In this document: positions 26,969-34,822 of the stretch, piece by piece
How the letters are laid out: every line of letters begins with the position of its first letter
Position numbering within the stretch: the stretch's first letter is position 1
NCBI GenBank assembly: GCA_964503045.1
Contig: CAZCZI010000029.1
Coordinates: forward strand, 17,354 to 81,353
From: CAYZJR01 sp964503045
GTDB lineage: Bacteria > Cyanobacteriota > Vampirovibrionia > Obscuribacterales > Obscuribacteraceae
Length of the DNA: 64,000 nucleotides
Direction: 5' to 3'
Made by a program: the position numbers and the translations under genes
The notes under the pieces: generated by a model
The model's input: the letters and a program-made list of their open reading frames with translations, nothing else
The model's database searches: none
What the model was told of the DNA's origin: nothing

Positions 26969-28036
26969 CTATTCTTTAGCTAGATGACACAACGTTGCAA
27001 GGCGTCGCTTTTCTTTCGGCGACAGCTGTTGGTCGTTTACGACCTCGATTGCTGCTGGTCCGGATTGAGAAGTGGAGTCAGTCTTCATCCAAGCAATCAG
27101 TTTCTCGATCAGAGGAGGCGAAGATCTTCCTTCTTCAAGAACAAGATGCTCGCCTTTTCCATCAATGAGAAAGGTCTTGTGGTCCGACGGAATGTCTCTG
27201 AAAAGCGCGGCAACAGCCTTAGGTGATACCAGATGATCATCGAGTCCTTGCACGACCAATACCGGCTTCGTCAGCCGCTTGGCGTAGGTGTCTGTTTTGG
27301 AGATGAAGCTGAGAAAGGCGGTTGCTTCTTTAAAAGACAACTTCAACTTGTGAGATGGATCTGTCAGCCAGTGCGCAGTAAGCTCAGGATCAGTGGTCGC
27401 CTGGTGTATGACGGCTCGACCGGCAGGCCCGGGATTTCCTGCAAACAGGAACAATTCAAAGACACCTTTCACTGTCGTTTGACGCATCTTAAGTAACTTC
27501 CACGCTGGCGCAGAACAGACGACACCATCGACTAAGGTTGGATTTTCAGCGGCGATTCTTATCGCCAGAGCGCCCCCCATAGATTCACCCACCAGAAAAA
27601 CTTTGTAGTCGGGCTGCTCTTGATGGATTTTGCGAAGCAGCTCGGTTACATCGTTTACCGTCTGTATGCAATCTAATTTCGCGCGCTCCGGCTTGCCTCT
27701 GTCCGGACCGAAGCCACGCACGTTAACGCCGAAGCCATCAATTCCGTTAGCAGAGAGTTCTTTGCCCAGCGGCTTATAAGCTCTCGCGCACAGACCCAGT
27801 CCATGCATACATACGACCACGATATTAGCTGGCATGGGGGTCTTCCATTCGAGCATATGTGTTTCGCCCACAATAACGCATGACGGATCTTCTGTGCAGC
27901 GCGCGCCTATTGACGTAGACACTGGATGAGCATTTGTCTGGCATTCGCCTGCCAAGGCAGGCAAAGCGATGCCCATCACTAGCAAGGAGCAAACGAGCAT
28001 CAAATTGTATCTATTCTCTTTCGGCTTCTTCGTCAT
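26969..28036 (-). CDS. exported alpha/beta hydrolase (lysophospholipase-like)
   Basis: A 355-residue serine hydrolase. A signal peptide covers about residues 1-30 (LMLVCSLLVMGIALPALAG). The hydrolase core shows VVCMHGLGLCARAY (oxyanion loop), the nucleophile elbow GESMGG (about residues 150-155), VVQGLDDHLV (acid) and KGEHLVL (His), as in the S33/monoacylglycerol lipase group. Substrate is unknown; lipids or esters are likely. It lies in the sulfur operon, 42 bp after the MBL-rhodanese gene and just before the SCP2 gene, so a lipid-related substrate shared with SCP2 is possible. Confidence 0.8.
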   Translation of the reverse strand: MTKKPKENRYNLMLVCSLLVMGIALPALAGECQTNAHPVSTSIGARCTEDPSCVIVGETHMLEWKTPMPANIVVVCMHGLGLCARAYKPLGKELSANGIDGFGVNVRGFGPDRGKPERAKLDCIQTVNDVTELLRKIHQEQPDYKVFLVGESMGGALAIRIAAENPTLVDGVVCSAPAWKLLKMRQTTVKGVFELFLFAGNPGPAGRAVIHQATTDPELTAHWLTDPSHKLKLSFKEATAFLSFISKTDTYAKRLTKPVLVVQGLDDHLVSPKAVAALFRDIPSDHKTFLIDGKGEHLVLEEGRSSPPLIEKLIAWMKTDSTSQSGPAAIEVVNDQQLSPKEKRRLATLCHLAKE

Positions 28037-28078
28037 GCTTCAGGACTTCTCGCTTCACTTTACTCATTCAACATTTAC

Positions 28079-29488
28079 TCAACTGCTTATCTTGGCCGTT
28101 GTTGCTTCCTTCCGCTGTACTCCATAACCGGCATTCTTCCAGGCGGCTGTTCCGCCAAGCACGTTCATTGAAAATCTGACGTTGCCTCTTTCGAGAATGC
28201 TTTTTGCAATAGATGAGCGGTAGCCGCTTGCGCAGATTATCGCAAGGGGCCAGTCTCCTGGGATTTTCGACATGCTTGCGGTCAGCTCGGACAATGGGAT
28301 ATTGATTGCATTTGGCACGTGTCCTGCCTCATATTCTCCTGGTCTCCTCACGTCGAGAACCAGTAAGTCTTCACTCGCATCAAGGGAGCGCTTGAGTTCG
28401 TCGACAGAAATTACGCTTGATTTGGCTATCTCTAAACCTGCTCCATTGGAGCTGGTTAGTCCACTCTCGACATATCCCAGTACGCTCTCGATACCCACCC
28501 TGGCAAGCCTCATCACAGCTTCATCGACCTGAGCAGCGTCATTTGCAAAAAGAATGATGGGTGTACCAAGTTCAATCAACGTGCCCGCCCATGAGGCGAA
28601 CTGTCCTGCCAATCCAATGTTCAGCGAACCTTTGATGTGGCCACTTGCATATTCGGTGGCACTGCGAATATCGAGAACGATAGCGCCTCGCTGCAATTCC
28701 CTTGTCACTTCTGCAGCGACTAACGGAAGTGGGCGAGGAAGATTATTCAAAGGCGAAGCACCTTGCCTATTGATTTCCACATCTTTCGGAAAGTACGCAG
28801 GCACTTCCGGCTGGCCGGTCGTCAACATTTCAATAAACGCCTTCTTAGTCATCGGTCTCAAAGCGTAATTGAACTGCTTTTGCTGTCCGATGGTGGACGA
28901 CCGTTCGTTCGATAGATGCTTACCACAGAGCGATCCTGCACCGTGCGCCGGATACAGCTCTACTTCATCCGGCAGCTTGAGGAGTTTTTCATGCAGGCTG
29001 TCGTACATTAGACCTGCCATTTCTTTGTCACTAAAACCCTTACTGCCAACAAGGTCTGGGCGACCGACGTCACCAATAAAAAGTGTGTCTCCCGAGAATA
29101 ACTTGGCTGGACTTTCATCTGCGGTGTCCTTGGCTAAAATGCAAATGCTTTCAGGCGTGTGGCCCGGCGTCTCAAGAATAGAAAGATTGATCGTACCCAC
29201 CTTCAAAATATCTCCGTCTTTGGCAGCTATATGCGGAAATGCCGCTCCGGCCTTAGCTCCAAAAACGATCGCGGCACCACTTTTTTCGGACAGCTCAATG
29301 TGTCCGCTCACAAAATCAGCATGAAGGTGAGTCTCAATGATGTATTTGATAGAGAATCCTTCCCTGCTTGCTTCCTCGATATATTGATCGACGTCGCGTT
29401 GCGGGTCGATGACAGCGGCTTCTCCATTTGAGCCGATCAAGTAAGAGCCATGTGCCAGGCATCCGAGATAAAACTGTTTGAAAAACAT
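28079..29488 (-). CDS. MBL-fold persulfide dioxygenase-like protein with two rhodanese domains
   Basis: A 469-residue protein. The metallo-beta-lactamase domain (about 1-230) has THLHADFVSGH as the metal motif and further ligands in ETPGHTPES and FSGDTLF. Two rhodanese domains follow (about 255-355 and 365-460). The second has an active-site loop CASGYR, while the first has lost its cysteine (LFANDAAQ). Such proteins oxidise glutathione or other low-molecular-weight persulfides to sulfite and transfer sulfane sulfur. Start ATG is preceded by GGAGG. It follows the TauE gene by 16 bp. Confidence 0.88.
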   Translation of the reverse strand: MFFKQFYLGCLAHGSYLIGSNGEAAVIDPQRDVDQYIEEASREGFSIKYIIETHLHADFVSGHIELSEKSGAAIVFGAKAGAAFPHIAAKDGDILKVGTINLSILETPGHTPESICILAKDTADESPAKLFSGDTLFIGDVGRPDLVGSKGFSDKEMAGLMYDSLHEKLLKLPDEVELYPAHGAGSLCGKHLSNERSSTIGQQKQFNYALRPMTKKAFIEMLTTGQPEVPAYFPKDVEINRQGASPLNNLPRPLPLVAAEVTRELQRGAIVLDIRSATEYASGHIKGSLNIGLAGQFASWAGTLIELGTPIILFANDAAQVDEAVMRLARVGIESVLGYVESGLTSSNGAGLEIAKSSVISVDELKRSLDASEDLLVLDVRRPGEYEAGHVPNAINIPLSELTASMSKIPGDWPLAIICASGYRSSIAKSILERGNVRFSMNVLGGTAAWKNAGYGVQRKEATTAKISS

Positions 29489-29504
29489 AGGTGACCTCCA
29501 GCGA

Positions 29505-30254
29505 TTAATGGAAAAGTTGTTTTGTCAGCATCCACGCCGACAGGACAAGAAGGGAAATTGCAAAACTGAACTTGAGTTTCTCTTGCGGAATGAAATGAGC
29601 AAGGCGCCCTGCCACAGGCGCTGCAACCAGCGTAGCGATGGCGAACGGCAAAATTGAAAGATTCAGACTCAACCTGGAAGCGTAGGAAATTGCACCAATC
29701 ATACTGTTGATCCCAATTACCAAAAGTGAGGTGCCGATTGCCTTTCTAATAGGCATCCGCAGTAAGATGGTGAGTGCCGGGACGATTATGAATCCGCCAC
29801 CTACACCGATTAGACCGGTAAGCAGGCCTGCGCCAAGACCAGCTACCAACACCACCGGCAGTGCAACTTCTATCTCATCACTATCTGACTCCACCGTGGA
29901 AGAACGCCTGGGCCTCAGCATCAGCAGGCCCACGAGGGCCATCACCACCGCAAACAAAATCAATTGCAAGGAGTCTGGAATGAGTTGTGCCAATCTGGAC
30001 CCGGCGAAGCTGCCGAGTCCGCCTGTTGCACCGAACACCAATGCCGTTTCAAAAGCCACAGCATGCTTTCGGTAGTGGCTCCAGGCGGCAAGAAGACTGG
30101 CGAGACCCACAATAATGATGCTTGTACCAATGGCTGCCTTTGCGTCAAGTCCTAGGCAATAAACGAGGATCGGCACTGCGATGATGCTACCGCCGCCCCC
30201 TAGAAGTCCTAGAAGAGTGCCAGTAGCAAGTCCGGAAAGCGCACTGCCCAGCAT
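29505..30254 (-). CDS. sulfite exporter TauE/SafE family permease
   Basis: About 249 residues with seven or eight hydrophobic segments arranged as two repeats. The repeat signatures GGGGSIIAVPILVY (near residue 20) and GVGGGFIIVPALT (near residue 150) are typical for TauE/SafE permeases, which export sulfite, sulfoacetate or other sulfur anions. Start ATG at 30254 is favoured because GGAGGAG lies 8 nt upstream; a TTG ten codons earlier would overlap the previous gene. In this operon it would export sulfite made by the MBL persulfide dioxygenase. Confidence 0.88.
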   Translation of the reverse strand: MLGSALSGLATGTLLGLLGGGGSIIAVPILVYCLGLDAKAAIGTSIIIVGLASLLAAWSHYRKHAVAFETALVFGATGGLGSFAGSRLAQLIPDSLQLILFAVVMALVGLLMLRPRRSSTVESDSDEIEVALPVVLVAGLGAGLLTGLIGVGGGFIIVPALTILLRMPIRKAIGTSLLVIGINSMIGAISYASRLSLNLSILPFAIATLVAAPVAGRLAHFIPQEKLKFSFAISLLVLSAWMLTKQLFH

Positions 30255-30271
30255 GAAACCATCTCCTCCAA

Positions 30272-30844
30272 TTAAGAGCAACAACTAGATTTGCCGTTCT
30301 GAGGTTGCCCGGAAGGCAATTCAAGCTTGTTCCAAGGGGCTTTCCCCAGAAGAATGCCTAGTGCGCAAGTCCCAGATAATCCGGCAAAGGTCAGGCCGGC
30401 TCCGAAAAATCCAGGTACGACCAAAAACCACGGGTTAACAAAAACGCCAAGCAGTACGCCTGTCAAAACACCAGAACCCACAATCAGCTGGATCTGACGC
30501 TCGATAGGAAGTCTTTTCTTGCCTTCCTTTACTGGCAATCCAGCCTTTCTCCAGGCGATCATTCCGCCCTCTAAAACTTTAGGCTGAAAGCCTCGGCCCA
30601 TAAGGGTATAAGCTCCACGCTCGGCACGCTTGCCACTACGGCAGATGACCACAAGCTGGCCGTTTCTTGAAACCTCATCGCAACGCAAATCAAGGGACTC
30701 AAGCGGTACGTTTATTGAACCTGCAATATGCTCTGTTTCGAATTCAATGGGGCTGCGAACATCAACGAGCACTAAGCCAGTCTGCGAGGCGACGTCAGAG
30801 GCTGCGACTTGTGGGCAAATTGTGGAATTTAACTGTTCTGACAT
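30272..30844 (-). CDS. rhodanese with C-terminal DUF2892 membrane domain
   Basis: A 190-residue YgaP-like protein. The rhodanese domain (about 5-107) has VLVDVRSPIEFETEHI and the active-site loop CRSGKR. It is followed by two hydrophobic helices (about 120-160) typical of the DUF2892 inner-membrane hairpin and a tail ending in SCCS. It accepts sulfane sulfur on the active Cys. First gene of the leftward sulfur operon and divergent from an ArsR-type regulator, with an inverted repeat between the two. Confidence 0.88.
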   Translation of the reverse strand: MSEQLNSTICPQVAASDVASQTGLVLVDVRSPIEFETEHIAGSINVPLESLDLRCDEVSRNGQLVVICRSGKRAERGAYTLMGRGFQPKVLEGGMIAWRKAGLPVKEGKKRLPIERQIQLIVGSGVLTGVLLGVFVNPWFLVVPGFFGAGLTFAGLSGTCALGILLGKAPWNKLELPSGQPQNGKSSCCS

Positions 30845-30901
30845 TTGATGGTCCTCGTCCGGTACACATTCGACTATATCACCACTTAGTTATATAACGA
30901 A

Positions 30902-30921
30902 TCAATCGAAAGAATGATTGA
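30902..30921. promoter_or_regulatory. inverted repeat in divergent promoter region
   Basis: TCAATC (30902-30907) and GATTGA (30916-30921) form a perfect 6-bp inverted repeat with an 8-nt spacer between the rhodanese gene and the divergent regulator gene. Size and location fit an ArsR-type operator that would control both directions. Confidence 0.45.
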
Positions 30922-30976
30922 AGAATTAATCAAGTGGTTGTACACTAGGAATGTGGTCCCGTCGGGGTTCAGAGGC

Positions 30977-31315
30977 ATGAAGGGTAAAAAGGCGCTATTG
31001 ACAAGGCCGGCGCTCGAAATAGTAGCGGCACGGTTTAGAGCGCTTTCCGATGCTTCGAGACTGCAGATTTTGCAGAACCTTTTTAATGGCGAACGTTCCG
31101 TTCAAGAATTATGCGAGTTGACATCAATGAGTCAGGCAAACGTCAGCAAACACCTGTCTGTTCTGGCGGAGCAAGGAATAGTTCAAAAGCGGCGGCAAGG
31201 ACTCTTTGTTTATTACAGTATCGGCGACAGCACCATCTATGAGCTTTGCGACATAGTGTGTGGTGCCGTCGGCAAGCGCTACGGGCAAGTGATGAAAGAG
31301 TTTTCCGGACGCTAA
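30977..31315 (+). CDS. ArsR family regulator of the sulfur operon
   Basis: About 112 residues. The winged helix is clear: ARFRALSDASRLQILQNL, SVQELCELTSMSQANVSKHLSVL (recognition helix) and GIVQKRRQGLFVYYSIGD (wing). Cysteines in QELCEL and YELCDIVC could form a reactive pair, as in the persulfide sensors BigR and SqrR, but their spacing differs and this is unproven. The ATG at 30977 is preferred because an ATG at 30914 lies inside the inverted repeat and would add 21 residues not typical of the family; the start remains uncertain. It is divergent from the rhodanese-TauE-MBL genes, as in bigR-type loci. Confidence 0.85.
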   Translation: MKGKKALLTRPALEIVAARFRALSDASRLQILQNLFNGERSVQELCELTSMSQANVSKHLSVLAEQGIVQKRRQGLFVYYSIGDSTIYELCDIVCGAVGKRYGQVMKEFSGR

Positions 31316-31478
31316 AGTGCAAAGCCTTTCCTCGCATTATTACGGACGTGCAATTAGAAATTGGTTTTGGCCGAGTCAAGGGTAGGCTATCAATTTGTTT
31401 GATATCTGCAATTAGAGATAGCCGCACACATCGGCTAAGATCACTTCTGCGTCAAGCGACCCTAAAGGAGATTGCTGC

Positions 31479-32159
31479 ATGTTTGAAAGACGGAGATTCG
31501 CCAAAGCCAACCGAGCCGTGTTAGCTCTGGTCGCAATGATGTTTGGTAGTTTTTGCATTAGCGCAGCAGTCGCACAATCCGGCTCTGTAAGCGCTCAAGT
31601 GAAAGACAGCTTCTACCCGATTACGGAGCGGAGTTGGTGGAAATACAAAAAGACCGTCAAATCCTGCGAGGGCAAAATAAAAACCACGTTTTTCAAAGAC
31701 GAAATCTTGCCTGCAACCAGCCAGGAAGCAAAATCGGCACCGAAAATCGGTGGCGTCCGGCCAATTGTGCTTAAAAAGACCTCCGATGACGCGAAGGAAA
31801 ACAACTTGGTTTTTTTTACGGTTAAGGATGGTTGGATATCGCAAGTGGGAACCAAAACCTGCTCCTACAGCAGCCCAATGAGGATATTGCCGCTCAAGCC
31901 GAAACCGCTTCAAAAGTGGAAAGACAAAGGAACCGGAAAAGGCTCCACTCCAGACATGAACTTTACGATGGAGTTTGAAAATGATGTTTGGTTGTTACCT
32001 CAGAAAAATCCGAACTTGCTCACTCGCAAAATTGGAGGGCAAGAGGATACGTACAAGAAATCGGTAGGGCTAATTAAATCGCGAGCAACCGAATACTTCT
32101 ACCAAGACAGTCCGCCTCAAACCACCGATGTCGAGCTGGTGGATAGCAAAGTCTATTGA
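31479..32159 (+). CDS. exported protein of unknown function
   Basis: A 226-residue protein. It has a basic N-terminus (FERRRFAK) and hydrophobic core to about residue 32, with AVAQS as a likely cleavage site. The mature part is rich in Lys and beta-forming residues, without internal repeats or known motifs. An opening FYPITERSWWKYKKTV pattern is shared by many small secreted proteins that begin a beta-rich domain with a PLxxGxxWxY-type motif. Start ATG is preceded by AAAGGAG. It stands alone downstream of the sulfur regulator. No function can be assigned. Confidence 0.5.
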   Translation: MFERRRFAKANRAVLALVAMMFGSFCISAAVAQSGSVSAQVKDSFYPITERSWWKYKKTVKSCEGKIKTTFFKDEILPATSQEAKSAPKIGGVRPIVLKKTSDDAKENNLVFFTVKDGWISQVGTKTCSYSSPMRILPLKPKPLQKWKDKGTGKGSTPDMNFTMEFENDVWLLPQKNPNLLTRKIGGQEDTYKKSVGLIKSRATEYFYQDSPPQTTDVELVDSKVY

Positions 32160-32276
32160 TAGAAATCTAGTTGCTCAATAAATTCAGTCATCACTTATCA
32201 AGCTCAATACATCGATCCTGCCATGTTCGGGTAAAATCGTCGAGTCCAAGTATCTGCAATTGGTTTCATTTCTGCA

Positions 32277-33659
32277 ATGCCTCCTAGGATGTGTCCTTTG
32301 AATAGAAAAATTCGTGTTTTAAGCACCGCGAAACCTAAGCTCGTTATTTGCTTGATGCTAGCCGGCCTCCTTGTCGCATCGCCTGCGGCGAACGCCGAAG
32401 ACGCCCGCGTGAAGCTTCTACAGGACATCCGAGCACAGGCGAAAGTACTGAAAGACAACGACAAACCCGAAGATGCGGCCCCGCTCTTTCTCTGTGCTGT
32501 CAGATTGGACGAACAACTTTACGGCCCAACGGATGCAAGGCTAGAACCCGACCTCGAAGATCTCGCTTGGAGCTATCGGCAAACAATCTGGCAGTTCAAT
32601 ACATCGGAAATTTACGCCACCAGACAGTTTCTTCTTTCTGCTTACAACGCCTTGGGACCGAATGACTCAGATCCAGGGCAAAGAGCGAGGGACTTGGAGG
32701 GAATTGCAGACAATTATCTGCATGAGGGAAACCTCAGTTGCGCAGCACAGTTGTACGGAAGAAGCGTTGCTTTGAGCGAGAAAGCAGATTCGAAGAACGC
32801 ACCAGATCTGCTTGCGCAAATGAGTAAACACACTTGGTCGCTAAGAAAGCAATACGATCACGAAAACGCAGATCGAGTCCTAACTAAGCTAGTGGCGAAG
32901 GTTGAACAAATGTTTGGAAAGCAGCCATCTTCGTCTGCTGTTTTCTCTACAGAAGGCTCGTCAGAAATGAAGAATGAGCTCTATGACGAGGCTGAGGCTT
33001 CCTTTACTAAGGCACTGAATGCAGACATGAAGGCACTCGGAGCCGAGAACGCATGGGCGGGCATCGACTGCCTTCAGATTGCACAACAACTGTTGCTGCA
33101 AGACAAAGAACAAAGAGCTGACCAGATCGCCGGGCGCGCACATGCAACTCTAATGTTAGCTGGATACGAGAAGCCCAACGTTATGGGCTCGGTCATGGCG
33201 CGCAAGCAACTGGCACGCGCATATGAGAAGTGTGGTGAGGATGGTCTAGCAGAGGAGGCTTGGACCAAGTGTGTTTCGGTTGCCTCTAAGTCGGAAACGG
33301 ACATGCTCGATTCATGCCTTCGAGGACAAGCGAATTACTACTCGTCGAAGGGAGATTACTTAAGAGCAGCTGAGATTCTGGAGAAAGTGCTTGCAAATTA
33401 CGAAAAGCAAAACAATAAACCGTCATTGCGCTCATCTGTGATGAGGGATCTCGCCAAAGCATATGATTCGGCTCAAAATGTGAAGCGTGCAGAAGACGTT
33501 TATAGTCGGCTCATAGAGGACGGAGAGAAGGATAAACAGAGAACCAGTCTCATGATCGCGTTACATGATTATTCGAAATTCCTCAAGAGATCGAAGCGAC
33601 TGGCCGAAGCTGAACATATCGACGCAAAGTACGAAGAACTGCTGAAAGGCGACAGGTGA
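32277..33659 (+). CDS. exported TPR protein
   Basis: A 460-residue protein. After a basic start, a hydrophobic stretch (about residues 21-38, LVICLMLAGLLVASPAANA) is a good signal peptide. The mature protein is almost entirely alpha-helical, with TPR-type repeats of about 42 residues such as NLSCAAQLYGRSVALSEKA, EAEASFTKAL-like and LRAAEILEKVLANYEKQ. These longer repeats resemble kinesin-light-chain-type TPRs. There is no catalytic motif. It may start instead at the ATG 12 nt further in. A protein-binding role in the periplasm is likely. Confidence 0.65.
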   Translation: MPPRMCPLNRKIRVLSTAKPKLVICLMLAGLLVASPAANAEDARVKLLQDIRAQAKVLKDNDKPEDAAPLFLCAVRLDEQLYGPTDARLEPDLEDLAWSYRQTIWQFNTSEIYATRQFLLSAYNALGPNDSDPGQRARDLEGIADNYLHEGNLSCAAQLYGRSVALSEKADSKNAPDLLAQMSKHTWSLRKQYDHENADRVLTKLVAKVEQMFGKQPSSSAVFSTEGSSEMKNELYDEAEASFTKALNADMKALGAENAWAGIDCLQIAQQLLLQDKEQRADQIAGRAHATLMLAGYEKPNVMGSVMARKQLARAYEKCGEDGLAEEAWTKCVSVASKSETDMLDSCLRGQANYYSSKGDYLRAAEILEKVLANYEKQNNKPSLRSSVMRDLAKAYDSAQNVKRAEDVYSRLIEDGEKDKQRTSLMIALHDYSKFLKRSKRLAEAEHIDAKYEELLKGDR

Positions 33660-33709
33660 GCCCCAAAGATACTTGCTATTAATGAGTCGGTACCAAAGAA
33701 TGCGGCAGC

Positions 33710-34102
33710 ATGCCAAGAACCAAGCTCAGTTTTAAACAAACATTTGGGCCATTCCGGACTTTGAAGGCGCCCGTTTTGCTATTGATTCCGTTTGTTTGCC
33801 TGTTTCAACTGTTGTCGCCATTAGCCTCACGCGCACAACGACCTATTTCAGAAGTACCCGTGTCATGCACCATCCCTGGTACCGCTCTGCCACGCTACGA
33901 AGGGTTAATTCCGACCGACATCACTAGCTTTCCGACTGTGGAATTGCCGACACCGCCTGGCTCTCGGGCATCCTACTTCTCACCATGGCCGCCAGATTGG
34001 GCATACAAACTTCCATCCAATCTTTGGATCAATACCGTCATCGACACTACGCACCGTTATAAGGGCTGCGTGGCAGAAATTGCGCCACTAGCATGCCAGT
34101 AA
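33710..34102 (+). CDS. small exported proline-rich protein
   Basis: A 130-residue protein. A hydrophobic segment (about 21-42, PVLLLIPFVCLFQLLSPLAS) ending near SRAQ serves as signal peptide or anchor. The mature 85 residues are rich in Pro, Ser, Thr and Trp, with three Cys (one near the mature N-terminus, two near the end) that could form disulfides. No relative is recognised. No convincing ribosome binding site precedes the ATG, so the start is uncertain. Confidence 0.4.
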   Translation: MPRTKLSFKQTFGPFRTLKAPVLLLIPFVCLFQLLSPLASRAQRPISEVPVSCTIPGTALPRYEGLIPTDITSFPTVELPTPPGSRASYFSPWPPDWAYKLPSNLWINTVIDTTHRYKGCVAEIAPLACQ

Positions 34103-34159
34103 TGCACTATTCTTTCGAACGTTCGATTCGGCGCGGAAAAATCAACGAGAATTTCGCAA

Positions 34160-34557
34160 ATGGAAAATCTAGTAGGTTCAGTAAAGCTCTTTGAACACCT
34201 CAGACTAATTGTCGGCATGGTGCTCAGTTTGTCCGTTGCCCGACTCTTAAACGGCGTGGCCAAAATCGTTCAACACCCGACAAAAATTCCTGTTTACAGC
34301 GTGCATCTAGGCTGGGTGTTCGTCATGCTCCTTTTCCGGCCTTGAGTTTCGTTCTCGACATCGCCGACACTTTTTTGAAGGGAATGGCCTATTTCAATTC
34401 TCTAGGAATTGAATATCCGATTCGCAGCGCGGTTTACATAATCCTTTGCATAGTGGCGATTTTCGTCTCTAATCAGCGGTTTCAAATGTGCTTTGTAACC
34501 GCATCCTTGATTTATCAACTGTCATTTATCTTTCGGCTGTATCACACAGTTCAATAG
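34160..34557 (+). pseudogene. decayed small membrane protein gene
   Basis: Two fragments in different frames read as the two ends of one multi-spanning protein. Frame 34160-34345 gives LFEHLRLIVGMVLSLSVARLLNG and YSVHLGWVFVMLLF; frame 34342-34557 gives FVLDIADTFLKGM, LGIEYPIRS and YQLSFIFRLYHT. In the related family as I remember it, the VHLGW segment is followed by a tryptophan-rich helix and about 70 further residues before the FVLDIxDTxxKG part. That middle is missing here and the junction shifts frame. It is probably a non-functional remnant with an internal deletion. Confidence 0.55.
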
Positions 34558-34630
34558 AAAGTGTGAGGTGCGAACTCTTCAAAGCGCAGTGCATCGCCGG
34601 ACGAACCAGGTAGCAATGTGTCATAATAGA

Positions 34631-34661
34631 GGTATCGAAGGATCGTAGTTCCCTCGATACC
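34631..34661 (+). terminator. hairpin downstream of decayed gene
   Basis: GGTATCGA (34631-34638) and TCGATACC (34654-34661) form a perfect 8-bp stem that can extend through an inner GG/CC pair. It is followed by CTTTGCAGTTT, not a true U-run. It lies between the decayed membrane gene and the hybrid histidine kinase gene, so it may separate their transcripts. Confidence 0.4.
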
Positions 34662-34822
34662 CTTTGCAGTTTACACGTAGGAACTGTTTGCTGAGCGATC
34701 GAGTCCCAATCCAAGGTAGATGAGTTCGTCGTTCGGAATTCGGGTACGCCAGCCAGCAGGGTTCTGTTTGGCGGTTTAGCTCTCACAGTCTCGATGAACT
34801 TTGCCCGCTCAAGGACACCGAG

